A stretch of 64,000 bases of DNA from Paraniabella defluvii (GCA_019316985.1 CP079215.1:4092001-4156000); one strand, 5' to 3'; counted from the stretch's first letter, positions 1-11,506 are shown. The notes: a model not told the origin generated them from the letters alone. Program-made: numbers and translations.

Positions 1-2
1 GA

Positions 3-490
3 AAGGAGATCAGGATGCTGGGTATAATGGATACAAATGTAAGCGACCGGGCACGTGTAGAGGAAAAGCCGGGCAGGCTCACCAGGTTTCTGGGGCGGCA
101 GGTCAAAAAAGCGATATTTTTCGGGGTAATCTGACGCATTCTCCCGGGGAAGTGATTAAGTATCAATGGAATGTTCTTCGCAGGAAGCTGGACAAAAATT
201 TTGAGGAAGCAGAAGACGAACAGATTTATGATTATGATAAACCGGTGATTGAGGCCTATAACAATGCCTATTATAATTATGATTTAAAGCCGCTCGATAT
301 TAAGGTGCACCTTTTCAGGGTTAAAGAACGCACTTATTTTGTTGATGACCGTACCTACCTGGGATGGATGAAATATGCAAAAAAAGGGGTAGCGGTATAT
401 GATGTTACCGGTGATCATAAAACCTTTATTCTTCCGCCGCATAATGAACATCTTATTAAAAAAATTGAAAAGATAATAAGCACCCTTTGA
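3..490 (+). CDS. Thioesterase domain, C-terminal end of a larger enzyme (5' end outside the window)
   Basis: The gene enters from the left edge. Frame 3 gives a stretch with LGIMDT and then stops near 131; frame 2 carries on from about 135 with NLTHSPGEV and ends at 490. Joining the two needs one missing base near 125-150. The C-terminal part, DVTGDHKTFILPPHNEHL, matches the end of alpha/beta-hydrolase thioesterases of non-ribosomal peptide synthetase type, where GDH carries the catalytic histidine. The catalytic serine would lie upstream of the window. It could be the last domain of a synthetase or acyltransferase-like fusion, or a stand-alone thioesterase. Its relation to the exopolysaccharide genes downstream is unknown. 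Domain assignment is fairly confident; the substrate is not known. Confidence 0.6.
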   Translation, partial: GDQDAGYNGYKCKRPGTCRGKAGQAHQVSGAAGQKSDIFRGNLTHSPGEVIKYQWNVLRRKLDKNFEEAEDEQIYDYDKPVIEAYNNAYYNYDLKPLDIKVHLFRVKERTYFVDDRTYLGWMKYAKKGVAVYDVTGDHKTFILPPHNEHLIKKIEKIISTL

Positions 491-605
491 TTGCGCCTGT
501 AAAAGAATGACTATATTTACGGGTTTTTATGCGGGTAAAAAGACTACTGAATGCAAGTTGTATAATAATCGCTGTTAATGTGACTGCTTAATACTTCTTT
601 GTGCT

Positions 606-613
606 TAAATTTG
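606..613 (+). promoter_or_regulatory. Candidate -7 promoter element
   Basis: TAAATTTG matches the Bacteroidota -7 consensus TAnnTTTG and lies 22 bases before the start codon of the receiver gene at 636. I see no clear -33 TTG at the expected 19-21 base distance, so this is only a partial match. Confidence 0.35.
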
Positions 614-635
614 CTTAATAGAAAATTTTTTTTTG

Positions 636-1030
636 ATGAAGAAAACAATTCTGATAGTTGATGATGAACCAACCATACTTAAACTTTTAGAGTTTGTTTT
701 ATCAAAAGACTACCAAACCGAGTTAAAAAGCAACGGGTATGAGGCAATTCAATGGTTAGAGGAGGAAACAAGCCTGATTTGATCATCCTTGATGTTAACA
801 TGCCTTATTTTAATGGAACAGAGTTTTTAAACTCTATTAAAATCAGCGGTATTTTTTCCAAAATACCAGTAATATTGCTTACAGGCACAGCTGATACCAA
901 AAATCTCGAAGCTCAACTAAGATTTCCGGTAAACGAAATAATACAAAAACCTTTTAATCCAACTAAGCTTAAAGATGCCGTCAAATACCTACTTGCTGAA
1001 CACACAAAACTCTTCGCATCTGAAAACTAA
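636..1030 (+). CDS. Single-domain response regulator receiver (CheY-like)
   Basis: ATG at 636 begins MKKTILIVDDEPTILKLL, with the acidic pair of a receiver domain. A frameshift near 760-770 moves the reading frame to the part containing LIILDVNMPYFNG, whose Asp is the phospho-acceptor. The later VILLTGTAD and IIQKPF supply the conserved Thr and the Lys-Pro switch region. The restored protein is about 130 residues with no output domain. It sits directly before an initiating sugar transferase that itself has a receiver-like N-terminus, so it probably signals to exopolysaccharide synthesis by protein contact rather than by DNA binding. No histidine kinase is adjacent. Confidence 0.8.
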
Positions 1031-2098
1031 TTTTTAAGTCAGACCGTTGGTATAGCGTATATAGGAAATGATTTTTTTGATGAGGTAATAGATGAGAAAT
1101 TTGCCTCGGGGTATCAGATTGATACCTACCCCAGTTTAAAAAGCTTCAATAATTATCTGGCGGGATCTTCTATTACGCATGTTCCCTATGCGCTTTTAAT
1201 GGAAGTGAAGAATGAAAGCAGCGTATTTAACGAGATCAGGGCGTTGCGTCAAAATGCAATTACAGCGGGCATGATCATTATTTTGCTCACTTCTGTTAAT
1301 AATACCGAATTACATCAGAAGGCATTGGAAGCCAAAGCAAATGATATTTACTTCAGACCATTCAACAGCGAGCTTATTTTTGAGAGAATTAACTTTTTGA
1401 TAAAATTTAAGCTGCTTAAACCAGATGATACTTCACAGTTCGCTACCAAAGGCATCGAATACAAAATGCCCGTTTACAAGCGACTATTTGATATAGTGGT
1501 ATCTTCACTGCTGATTTTGTTACTGTGCCCTTTGTTTATCCTGGTAATCATTCTGATCAGATTGGAGAGCAAAGGCCCGGTTGTGTATAAAAGCAAAAGA
1601 GCGGGAACAGGATATAAAATATTTGACTTTTACAAATTCCGTTCGATGGTTACGGATGCTGATAAGAAGCTTGAGGCGTTGAGTAAAACCAATAACCAGT
1701 ATAGTGCCGGTGAAGAGTCGGGCGGAACACAAAAGGCTTTCGTGAAAATATTGAACGATCCGCGCATTACCAGGGTGGGAAATATATTACGGAAAACAAG
1801 CATCGACGAATTGCCGCAGCTCTTTAATGTTTTGAAAGGGGATATGTCTATTGTGGGAAACAGGCCGTTGCCCCTGTACGAGGCCGAACAATTAACTTCA
1901 GACCAGTTTGCGATGAGGTTTCTGGGACCGGCAGGAATAACCGGTTTATGGCAAATATCAAAAAGAGGGCAGGCAGAGATGTCGGAAGATGAGCGTAAGG
2001 AGCTGGATAATACCTATGCTAAAAACAGTTCTTTTTTAATGGATTTAAAGATCATGTTAAAAACAGTTCCTGCTATGTTACAAAAAGAAAAAGTATAG
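1031..2098 (+). CDS. Initiating sugar transferase (undecaprenyl-phosphate sugar phosphotransferase) with receiver-like N-terminus
   Basis: The C-terminal 210 residues are a bacterial sugar transferase domain (PF02397 family). It begins with KRLFDIVVSSLLILLLCPLF, a membrane helix, followed by KSKRAGTGYKIFDFYKFRSM, the NDPRITRVGNILRKTSIDELPQ type core and SIVGNRPLP. This family moves a sugar phosphate onto the lipid carrier to start a repeat unit. The first roughly 150 residues resemble a degenerate receiver: IIILLTSVNN and FRPFNSELI sit where the Thr and Lys-Pro segments of a receiver would be. The true start is unclear. The frame is open from the stop of the receiver gene at 1030, and no good ATG is present before the domain, so a base is probably missing near 1030. 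The gene is probably co-transcribed with the receiver gene. Confidence 0.85.
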   Translation, partial: FLSQTVGIAYIGNDFFDEVIDEKFASGYQIDTYPSLKSFNNYLAGSSITHVPYALLMEVKNESSVFNEIRALRQNAITAGMIIILLTSVNNTELHQKALEAKANDIYFRPFNSELIFERINFLIKFKLLKPDDTSQFATKGIEYKMPVYKRLFDIVVSSLLILLLCPLFILVIILIRLESKGPVVYKSKRAGTGYKIFDFYKFRSMVTDADKKLEALSKTNNQYSAGEESGGTQKAFVKILNDPRITRVGNILRKTSIDELPQLFNVLKGDMSIVGNRPLPLYEAEQLTSDQFAMRFLGPAGITGLWQISKRGQAEMSEDERKELDNTYAKNSSFLMDLKIMLKTVPAMLQKEKV

Positions 2099-2132
2099 TT
2101 CTCCCGATTCTATTAAAACAAAACTTCTTACA

Positions 2133-2828
2133 ATGAAAGCGACTTTTTCCTGGTAATTTTATGTGTAACATCCTTTTCCCTGTTTGCTCAGGAATCAATT
2201 ATGGATGATGTTGACGATAAAATGCTGGATAAATATATAGCATTGGCCAAACAGAATTTTCCCGCAAAAAAGCAGCAGACGCAAGGCTTGAAAGAGCCCA
2301 GATTGCCGTAAATACATCTAAACTCACCTGGTTCGATCTGTTTAATGTAGGGTACTATTATCAGCCACAGCGCAGCAAGCAGAGCGGGGAAAATGGCGGC
2401 GTAGGTATTAACAACCAGGGGCAAATCATCACCCAGGGTTTCTTGCCGGTGTGACTGTGAATTTGGGAAACCTCTTCTCGAAGCCATCGCTTGTAAAAAC
2501 AGCTAAAGCCGACTACGTAATAGCTAAAGCCGAAAGAGACCAGTATGACGCCACACTGGTAAATGAAGTAAAATCGCGCTACTATAATTACCTGTTAGCT
2601 AGGAGAACGCTTGAAATACGCTCCCTTGCATCGCAAAATTATAAAGGCATTATGAGTGATGTTAAGGCCAAGTATGAACGTTCAGAAATTGCTATAGATG
2701 TGTATACACAATCCAGGAACGCAGCAACCGAAGCTGACGCGCTGGCCCTGGCAGCGGAAGTTGAATTTTTGAAGGCTAAAAACTTACTGGAAGATATCAT
2801 TGGCAAAAAGCTGCAGGACGTTAAATAG
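2133..2828 (+). CDS. Short TolC-like outer-membrane channel protein (OEP family)
   Basis: ATG at 2133 is followed by a signal peptide that needs a one-base correction (restored as FFLVILCVTSFSLFAQES), then a long helical part. At least two more frameshifts occur near 2275 and 2445. The segment from 2451 (VNLGNLFSKPSLVKTAKADY and on to VKSRYYNYLLARRTLEIRS) has the heptad style of TolC/OEP coiled-coil helices. The restored length is about 230 residues, roughly half a normal TolC. It lies between the initiating transferase and the Wzc-like gene, a position where Bacteroidota loci often carry a small OEP-like component for polysaccharide export. Confidence 0.6.
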
Positions 2829-2922
2829 CCGGTTTCAACTCCTTATAATAAGGCAGAAGCAATACGATATATTTTCTAACCACATAAAAGCAGATTGAAG
2901 GCCAACCTGTAAATATAGTTGT

Positions 2923-5126
2923 ATGAATCTTAATCTTAACCTGAAGGAATTTATAAAATATGCCAAACGCTTTAAGTGGTTATTGATTTTAATACCCCTT
3001 ATATGCGTAATTGCAACCTACTTCATGGTAAAAACGCTGCCAAGGCAGTATAAATCTGAGGCGCTTGTTTCACGGGCCTTACAAGCCAGTTTCAGGATGC
3101 GGCATTGAACGCCGAACAAAACATGGACTACTTTAAATTAAGTCAGCAGTTTGGCAATTTGCTGGAAATGATAAAGTCCAAAAAACGCATCAGCTTACTT
3201 TCATACAAACTTATTTTACATGACCTGCAGAACCCCGATGAGGCTTTTAAACCTTATTCCGACGAAATTAAAAAGCTGAGCCCGGACGAAATCAGGCAAG
3301 CTATTTCGGAGTATCAGGAGCGTTATCAGGCTAATACGCTTATCTCTGTAGCCGATAACGGTAAAATTAAACTATATGATATCTTAAAATCCACCGGCTA
3401 CGACGATAAGAGTATTTCTGAAAAACTGGATGTTTTCCGCAACGGGGAGAGCGATTTTATAAAAATTGTATTTACATCGCCAAATCCACGTTTATCTGTA
3501 TTTGTCGTAAATACGTTGTCTACCGATTTTATAAATTATTATACGGGCTTAACCCAAAATAATCAAAAGCAATCTCTGGCTGCTTTAGATACAATAGTGC
3601 GTGCCAAGCAGTCTGAGCTGCAGAAGAAAAATTCAGCCCTGATCAACTCTTCGATCAGTGCGGCATCGCGGGATGCCGGCGCATCCAGCGCACGTCAGCA
3701 GGCTGATTTTGTGAATCAGCAAATTTCCGAAGCGCAGAGTCAAAAAGCGGCAGTGATCCGTAATATCAGCTCATTGCAGGGCGCTATAGCCGAGGTAAAT
3801 AATAAACTGAGTGGCAGCGGAGGATATGTAACTCCCAGCACATCAAAAGATAATAGTGAAATTATCAATATCGACAATCAACTGGCTGCTGCCAACAAGC
3901 GTTGGGTGAATAATAATTTCCGCGCAGAAGATAAAGCTACCATTGACTCTTTGCAACGCGTAAAATCCCGGATCATTGCCAGGAGGAGAACAATCCGGAG
4001 GCAATGTAACAGCTATCCGGCAGGGCCTTATCAACGATAAAATAAAACTGGAAAATGATCTTGCCGCGGCAAAACATTAACATTAACAGCCATTGAGCAG
4101 CAACTGGCTAATCTCGGTCCTGCACGAAGCGGGGGAAGCAGTGCCGGCGTTGTATTAGATAATGGTGTTCAGTCTGCCCTTGCCAGAGACGCAGAAATGG
4201 CTGCCAAGGAATATGCTGATGCCCAGGCAATGCTTGAGCAAACCAATATGTTAACCAAGGCCGGTATCAGGCTTAATTTAGCCGAGCCTGGGTTGCCGCA
4301 ATTGCCCGAACCATCGAAAAATATACTGTATGTAGGTTTATCGGGTGTATCGAGCTTCCTGGTTTGTTTATTCACCCTCTTTGTGGTGTTTATGCTAAAT
4401 ACAACTATAAATGATCCCAAACATCTTGAGGCCGCAACAGGACAAAAGGTTATAGGCAGTTTAAACTTAATTGAGGAAGAAGATAAAGATTTAAGAACCA
4501 TCTGGGAGGATGAGCAAAATGTATTAAGCTATTCTGTTTATAAAGATCTGTTGCGTTCATTACGCTTTGAGCTATTGGAAGAACTATCAGGAGATAATAA
4601 TGTATTGGGTATAACCAGTCTTCTCGATGGGGAGGGTAAAAGCTTTATTGCAGGCGGGCTAAGCTATGCTTTTGCCATGATGGGTAAGAACGTGCTCCTG
4701 ATCTCCAACGATCACCAGGGATTAACCAGCCTTGTTACCAACAAAAAGGAAAAAAATAACAATACCGGCGATCGCAACCAGGTTTTTGAATCATTTCTAA
4801 AAAAGAGATACAGATCGAGGATAGGATTACCATTTTAAACCGTAAAAACTCGAACAGCTCCTGCTTGAGCTGAAAGACGGGAATAGCCTGGTTGCCGGGT
4901 TTAATATCTTAAAGGAAACCTTCGATATTATCATTATCGATATCAATAGCGCGCAGGACCTTCATAATGTGAAAGAATGGCTAATGTTCACCGATAAAAG
5001 CATTGCCGTGTTCGGAGCCGGAAATAAAATTACAGAAGGCGACATGAGCTTTATTAAATATTTGTCTACACAAAAGGGTTTTTAGGATGGGTGCTGAATA
5101 AGGTCAAGATAAACAACACGAATTAA
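2923..5126 (+). CDS. Wzc-like polysaccharide chain-length protein with P-loop (tyrosine-kinase-type) domain
   Basis: MNLNLNLKEFIKYAKRFKWL leads into the first membrane helix (LLILIPLICVIATYFMV), as in Wzz/Wzc proteins. A long coiled-coil periplasmic part (about 3100-4080) follows, then a second membrane helix (LYVGLSGVSSFLVCLFTLFV). The cytoplasmic P-loop domain has LLDGEGKSF as its Walker A-like loop and FDIIIIDINS as the A'/B region. Frameshifts near 3090, 4010, 4075, 4790 and 5085 split the gene; the restored protein is about 735 residues and ends LGWVLNKVKINNTN. I see no Tyr-rich tail, so autokinase activity is uncertain. It should control chain length and export together with the polymerase gene 23 bases downstream. 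Confidence 0.8.
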
Positions 5127-5149
5127 ACCGGGGTAAATACTTTATTAGT

Positions 5150-6639
5150 ATGAGGAAGCTGTCCGATCAGGTCAAGATGTCGACAAAAGAGTATTTGCTG
5201 ATAGCATTTGGTCTTTTACTGGCATTGCTTTTGGGCGTAGCGGCTGTTTTTACCAAGAACTATATTTTACCCCTGGTACCGGTAATGGTGCTGGTTTTCG
5301 TTGTATACCTCATACTGCTTTTCAGGGAGCCGTTCATTGGCTTGTTGGTGCTGATCGTTTATTGTTTTATCCTGTTTTTCTTTTACCGGGAAATAGGAAT
5401 GCTTCCCTATGGGGTAGGTATAGAGTTTTTCATGGTACTTACCTGGCTGAGCGTTTGGTATAATGCGGATAAGCTTGATTTTTCCTGTTAAATACGAACC
5501 TGGTATGGCTATACCTGGGGTGGCTATTGCTTTGTATACTGCAAATTGCCAATCCGGCCGGCGGAAGCGTGCGCGGATGGCTTGCCGAAATAAGGGGATG
5601 GGCATATATCCTATTGCTCTTTCGGGCCTGGGATTACTATTGATCAATACTAAAGAAAGGATCAGCCAGGTATTAAAATTATTGGTAACCCTTTCATTGC
5701 TGGGTGCGCTGTATGGAATGAAGCAAAAATATATTGGTCTCAGCGCCGGCGATCAGCGCTTTGTTCATGATTTTCCCACACACCTTATCTGGGGCAGCTG
5801 CGCGTGTTTTCTTTTTATATAGACGCGGGGCAATACGGTGCATCTATGGCCATATTTGTAGTAGTAGCGCTTATACTGGCTATAGGCCTTAAAAATACAA
5901 AAACCAGGCTGATGTTATTAGGCAGCGTTCCCCTGTTTGGAATTGCAATGCTGATATCCGGCACAAGGGGCGCTTTTTCGCATTGATAGCAGCAGGCGGC
6001 TTTGCATTGCTGCTAACAAAAAAATTTAAGATACTACTGGCGGGATGTGTGGTATTAGGACTATTCGTAGCCTTCCTGAAATTTACTGATATCGGAAGTG
6101 GTAATTACGCCATTTTCAGGTTCAGAAGTGCCCTGGATCCTAAGGACGCCTCTCTGAACCTGCGTTTTATCAACCAGAAAAAATTGGCCGACTATCTTAG
6201 CAGCCATCCTTTTGGAGGCGGATTAGGCGTTATTGGTGCTTTTGGTCATGAGTACAATGCAGATCAATACCTGTCTACGATTGAACCCGATAGTTACTGG
6301 GTTAAAGTATGGGCCCAAACCGGCATTATTGGATTTACATTATGGTTTTGTATGATTATGTATCTTTTAGGTAAGGGATGTGGCATTACCTGGGGAATAC
6401 GGGATCCCAACCTGCGGGTAAAGCTCATTGCTTTAAATGCGGGAATTGCAGGTATATTTGCCTGTAGTTACGGCAATGAGGTTATCAACAATATGCCTTC
6501 CAATATTTTTGTAAACTTATCTTTTGCAATGATTTTTAATGCAGCTGCGCTCGACAAAGCCAGGCGGCAGGGTAAAACCATTTTATGCCATTTATCATTT
6601 TTATTATACCCGGCCTGCTATGCTTTATATGGGGATTGA
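5150..6639 (+). CDS. Wzy-like O-antigen polymerase/ligase family membrane protein
   Basis: The restored protein of about 495 residues is almost entirely hydrophobic helices, beginning YLLIAFGLLLALLLGVAAVF. The periplasmic loop and following helices (GGGLGVIGAFGHEYNAD, then PDSYWVKVWAQTGIIGF) are the typical Wzy_C region of O-antigen ligases and polymerases. Frameshifts occur near 5475, 5800 and 5975. The position after the Wzc-like gene and before glycosyltransferases fits a polymerase that links lipid-carried repeat units in the periplasm. The exact linkage cannot be read from the sequence. Confidence 0.75.
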
Positions 6640-6668
6640 GAAGGGGCATTAAAGTAATTAAGTAGATT

Positions 6669-7817
6669 ATGATGTATGCTTGGTACATAATACAATTTCT
6701 TATCGGGTACAACCTGCTGTTGCCTGCATTCCTGTATCTTTTGTTTTTGCTGAGAAAGAAAAAGACGTACCAACCTGCAGATATAACCCACGAGCATCGC
6801 CCCGACTATGCTATTATTGTTACCGCTTACCAGGAGATTGCACATATCCCTGAAACGATTCAATCTATTATCAACTTAAAGTACACTAATTTCTTATGCT
6901 ACGTTGTACTGGATAATTGCCCGGATATATCATCCCTGCAATTTGATGATGAACGTATTATTTTACTCCGGCCCGATCAGAAATTAGGGGAAATGTACGT
7001 TCACATTTTTATGCGATCCACCGGTTCCGGCGCCGGCACGACTACCTTACTATAATAGACAGCGACAACTTGGTAGAAGAAAATTATCTCGATCATTTAA
7101 ATGTCTTTTTTTAGCCGGGGATTTAAAGCTGTGCAGGGTTTGCGTGCCGCTAAAAATCTCGACAGCCAATATGCCTGCCTGGATGCGGCCAGGGATATTT
7201 ACTATCATTTTTACGACGGAGGTTTTATTTAACATAGGCTCTTCTGCTACTTTAGCAGGTTCGGGAATGGCGTTCAGCGTAAGCTTATATGAGCAATGCC
7301 TGGGAAGCAAAGATGTTTCCGGCGCAGGTTTTGACAAAGTATTGCAATATGAGATCATCAAAAGAAGCAATAGGATAGCTTTTTGCGAAGAAGCAATTGT
7401 ATACGATCAAAAACAACCAAATCGTCGCAGCTGGTTAACCAGCGGGCAAGATGGATCAATACATGGTTTAAATATTTTGGATATGGCTTCAGGTTAATAG
7501 GCCTGGGTATTAAAAATGCAAGTATGAACCAGTTGATCTTTGGTATCGTTTTATTAAGACCTCCGTTGTTTATTTTTCTCTTGCTGTCTGTGCTATGCCT
7601 GGTAGTTAATTTATTTTTTGCTCCCGTTCTTTCGTTGTTCTGGGCGCTGTCTCTTTTTGTATTTGTTCTGGGTTTCCTGTTGCCTTTACGTGGCGCCGAC
7701 GCGCGAATCGTAAAAGCCCTTAAACATATTCCTTCTTTTATGTTTTACCAGGTTCTTTCTCTTATGCATGCGAGGAATGCCAATAAACGATCGATAGCCA
7801 CCAGGCATTTTGAATAA
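6669..7817 (+). CDS. Membrane glycosyltransferase, family 2 (processive-type)
   Basis: An N-terminal membrane helix is followed by the GT2 nucleotide-binding fold (DYAIIVTAYQEIAHIPETI). The metal-binding DxD is in IDSDNLVEENY (near 7055-7085), and NQRARWINTWFKYF is the QxxRW-type segment (near 7440) of membrane GT2 enzymes. At least two hydrophobic helices follow. Frameshifts are near 6990-7030, 7100, 7210 and 7400; the restored length is about 382 residues. It lies 29 bases after the polymerase gene and 12 before the next transferase, so all are probably in one operon. Confidence 0.75.
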
Positions 7818-7829
7818 AAGTTTACAATT

Positions 7830-9037
7830 ATGATCAGAAACAGGGATATAATCATTGTAGGGCAGCAGTCATGGGATACCGAGATCGGTAGTAATTGTAA
7901 GAATATAGCTATTGAATTCAGTAAACATAATCGGGTGCTTTATATCAGCACACCTCTTGACAGAAAGACGAAATACCAGCGGCCCAATGAAAATGCAACA
8001 AAGAAGCGCCTGAATGTGATACTAAAAAAGAGCCTCAGCTCGAATCAGTACATAAAAACCTATGGGTATGGTATCATGATGTAATGATAGAGTCGATAAA
8101 CTGGGTAAAAGCAGAGTGGCTGTTTGATTTCCTGAACAGGAGCAATAACAGGAAGCTTGCCAAAAGCGTCAGTAAGGCTATCGATTCGCTGGGATTTACC
8201 AATTATATTCTTTTCAATGACGGCGATATGTTCAGAAGTTTCTACCTGAAAGATCATATAGCGCCCTCCATTTCTGTTTATTACTTAAGAGATAACTATT
8301 TTGCCACAGAGTACTGGAGAAAACATGGCACGGTATGGGAGCCCCGTCTTATCAGCCAAAGCGATGCCTGCATGGTAAATTCAGAATATCTCGGTGCTTA
8401 TTGTGCACGTTTTAATAAAAATGTGCATTATGTAGGCCAGGGTGCGATCTTACATTATTTAAGCCTTTGAACGAAGTACCGGCAGATCTGGCTGACCTGA
8501 AATCCCAGGGCCGGCCCGGCCCATTATTGGATATGTTGGGGCATTACTGTCATCAAGGCTGGATATACCGCTTCTGGAAAACCTGCTGGAAAATAACCCT
8601 TCCTGGTCTTTTTTTTTGTGGGGCCTGAAGACAAGGATTTTGAGAAAAGCAAACTGCATCAATTACCTAACGGTCACTTTTTCGGCAGCAGAAAGCCGGA
8701 AGAACTTCCCAGCTATATTAATGCTTTTGACGTATGCATCAATCCGCAGGTAATAAACGGTCTCACCATTGGCAATTATCCAAGAAAAATTGACGAATAC
8801 CTGGCGCTCGGCAAACCTGTAGTTGCTACCAAAACCGAGGCGATGGAGCTGTTTAAAGATTACGTATTCCTGGCAAAGGATTTGAAGGACTACCAGAACT
8901 TTTTGCAGAAGGCCCTGATACCTCAATCAGATGAGCTGGTGGCGGCCAAAATTAAGTTTGCCAACTCTCATACCTGGGAAAACTCTGTAAACGAGATTTA
9001 TCGCGTGATGGCCGATACCGAAAAAAATAAAGCTTAA
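7830..9037 (+). CDS. Glycosyltransferase, GT4-like (GT-B fold)
   Basis: This gene encodes a soluble protein of about 402 residues. It starts MIRNRDIIIVGQQSWDTEIG, and the middle carries SDACMVNSEYLGAYCARFN. The C-terminal half has the nucleotide-sugar-binding pattern of GT-B enzymes: NGHFFGSRKPEELPSYINAF, then YPRKIDEYLALGKPVVATKT, where the Glu of the E-x7-E-like motif lies. Frameshifts are near 8050, 8450, 8525 and 8600. The stop codon overlaps by 4 bases the stop of the convergent gene on the minus strand. Confidence 0.75.
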
Positions 9038-9820
9038 TCTTTGTATTTCAGGCTCTTCATAAATAAAATATCGTAATTGTATTTTATTTGCCGGTAAACA
9101 TCCCGTACAATCGAAATAAAGAAGTTATTGCTTTGCCGGAAGTTAGACCTGGTCATGGTGCTTGGCTCGGCCGAAGAGTTTTTCTGCACAAACAGCTCTG
9201 TAAAATGGTCATAAAGATTGCTTTCCCCTTATTCTGTAAAAAGGAGATACACATTTTATATTCTGTTAAATCGCCTTTAATACCTTCAGGATACCTGCCG
9301 AACTTATCAAAGAAATTGCTGCGTCGCAGATGTGGGTGATCCGAATAAGCATATATTTTTCTATACTTTAATGCAAGCGGTGGTACTATTATTTTGGAAA
9401 ATCCTTCTTTAAACTCTTCAAGGTAGGGGTAGGGAATATAGGCATAAAACCTGGCAAGGTCTAGAGTTTGATCTTCCTGCATGAACTGATGGGCTGCTGT
9501 AAGAGCACCCGGGAATTTATCTGTAGCCTCAAAATCTTCCTGCACATACAAAGTGTAGGCAGTTTTACAGCGTCTTGCCCCTTATTAAGGTTTTTACCAA
9601 GGCCGCCGTTTTTAACGGCCGGAACAAGTGTAAACCCGAACTCTTTTTGCAGCTCCTGCAGCTTATCGAAATGCAATGGTTGACTGCCATCATCGGAAAC
9701 AACTATACCACCAAAACTCAACTGACGTACCCTGAAAGACTGTAGCATGTTTTGAAGCGAAGCGCTACGGTTATAATGTGTAACCAATAAAGTAATATCG
9801 GGGAAATGATGTGTTTGCAT
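9034..9820 (-). CDS. Glycosyltransferase, family 2
   Basis: MQTHHFPDITLLVTHYNRSA is a standard GT2 start and IVVSDDGSQP is the nucleotide-binding loop. After a frameshift near 9560 the frame continues through YVQEDFEATDKFPGA; this QEDF sits where the DxD-type acidic motif is expected. A second shift near 9160 leads to the end KSLKYKD at 9034. The restored length is about 262 residues. The gene is convergent with the GT4-like gene and follows another minus-strand GT2 gene by 8 bases. Confidence 0.7.
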
Positions 9821-9828
9821 GTTACAGC

Positions 9829-10708
9829 TTATTCATTTTTTGATGTTTTGGTATCGTGTGGCGGATGCGGGGTAAGCATAGATCCCAGTCTTTTGATCTC
9901 CTTCGAAATTCGTCCACTCAATACTTTAAAAAAGCTGCCTTCAAGCTGTAGTGTCCGCGGTGCTGTCCAGGGGCGGGCGCTGTCTGATTTAACCTGCCGA
10001 ACCGTGCCATATTTCATCAGGTCAAAGCAAAGACGTCCGTCTTCTCCCCGTATCTGGTAGTTTACAAAACCTACCTCAAGTCCATACTTCCTTACATATC
10101 CCATGCTAATGCCAAAAGCGTTTAAATAGGGTCTTTTGAAGTGACGCACTTCAGCAATAACGTCTTTCATTCTTTCCAGCAGGAAAAGTTTCCATCTTGG
10201 ATAACCCCGGTCAGGAATAAAGAATAACGGCCATATACGCAAACAACTCCGGGCCTGGTGAGCTGCGCCAGCATTTTATCCATCCATCCGCTCGGGTAAA
10301 TACAGTCAGCATCTGCAAGGAGTATGTATTCGCCTCTGGCATTTTCCTGTCCCATTTGCCGGGCGGGCCCACAGCCCTGTATAGGTTGGAAAAAGATCTT
10401 ATGTGTAACTTGTCGAGGGTTACCTGGGTTTTATCGGTAGAATTATTATTTACAACAACAATTTCAAACGGAACGGTGCTACTGGTATCTGCAAGGCTTG
10501 ATATGCAGGTTAAAATGTTCACTTCTTCATTCCATGCAGCTATCGCAATAGTTACTTTTGGTGTTGATGAGGTTTTTGCATCCAGTTTTTTATTGATATC
10601 CTCAAATACCTGTACCGGAACTTCGTCGACACTGCCGTATTCATGTTTATATTTTGATATCCATGCAGGAGTTGAAAAGATGTACATGAAAGTTTTAGTT
10701 TTATGCAA
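9829..10708 (-). CDS. Glycosyltransferase, family 2
   Basis: The N-terminal part (KVTIAIAAWNEEVNIL and FEIVVVNNNSTDKT) is a GT2 nucleotide-binding fold, and ILLADADCIYPSGWMDKML carries the DxD motif. The later RGEDGRLCFDLMKYG is the ED acceptor motif of inverting GT2 enzymes. Frameshifts near 10360 and 10215 are needed to join the three parts; the restored length is about 293 residues. The next minus-strand gene starts 8 bases after its stop. The start could alternatively be the Met at residue 8. Confidence 0.75.
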
Positions 10709-10858
10709 TAATAAATTGTTTTCGGAATTTGTGAGAAGCGCCGTGTATATTTTTAAGCGAAAATACTAACTTTATCTATAGTTTCTTTAGCGACGGGATT
10801 TAAGTGGTATTGATTACCGGCTAAAGTAGCAAAAAGAACGGCCCGGCGGTAATAACAT

Positions 10859-10866
10859 TAAGTTTG
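10859..10866 (+). promoter_or_regulatory. Candidate -7 promoter element
   Basis: TAAGTTTG fits TAnnTTTG and lies 78 bases before the GTG start of the oxidoreductase operon, in a divergent intergenic gap (10709-10943). No clear -33 box is seen. Confidence 0.3.
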
Positions 10867-10943
10867 TGAAATATTGATAACCTCGTTGTTAACACCGCAT
10901 TTTAGAATTATCTACACTAAAACTATCTGGTTCAATAAAACAG

Positions 10944-11506
10944 GTGCGAAGACGTCAGATTATACAGGCTTTGGGTATTGGTGGAGTGGCCGCAGCCCTG
11001 GGGTATAAATGGTACGATTTATACCAGCCACCTGATCATACTTTCATAGAAAAAAAAACGGATCTGATAAATGAGATATCGGAAATGATCATACCTAAAA
11101 CCGATACGCCCGGTGCAAAAGATGTAAATGTTGCAGCATTTGTAATTTATGCAGCAAAAGAAATTTTAGAAAAAAAGAGAGAAATACTTTTATAAACGGG
11201 CTGAAAAAGATAGACGCGTATTGTATAAACGTACATCACAAAGAATTCCTACACTGCTCTCACTCAGAAAGGCTCGATGCATTAAAATACATGCGTGATG
11301 ATTTACATTTAAGCAGTTTTTGGAAAAAGGTACAACGCAAAGTTACCGGGCGGAGCTTTATGGATATTTTGAGAGAGCTGGTAGTAGTGGGCTACTGTAC
11401 CTCCGAAGCAGGCGCCACACAGGGCCTTGCCTTTGATTTTATACCTGGTAGTTATACCGGTTGTATTCCTTTACGACCCGGCCAGAAAAGCTGGGCGACA
11501 AAATAA
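10944..11506 (+). CDS. Gluconate 2-dehydrogenase subunit 3-like small subunit of a GMC oxidoreductase
   Basis: A GTG start gives VRRRQIIQALGIGGVAAALG, a twin-arginine-like leader followed by a hydrophobic stretch, suggesting export or membrane anchoring. ISEMIIPKTDTPGAKDVNVA is the family signature of gluconate 2-dehydrogenase subunit 3 proteins (PF13618). One frameshift near 11185 in an A run joins it to the C-terminal half, which contains GATQGLAFDFIPGSYTGCIP. The restored length is about 187 residues. It is 3 bases from the flavin subunit, the usual two-gene arrangement. Confidence 0.8.

Noticed and set aside
2188-2487. Minus-strand frame over the TolC-like gene
   Set aside because: Shadow of the plus-strand coding sequence, which restores a signal peptide and helical protein after correction.
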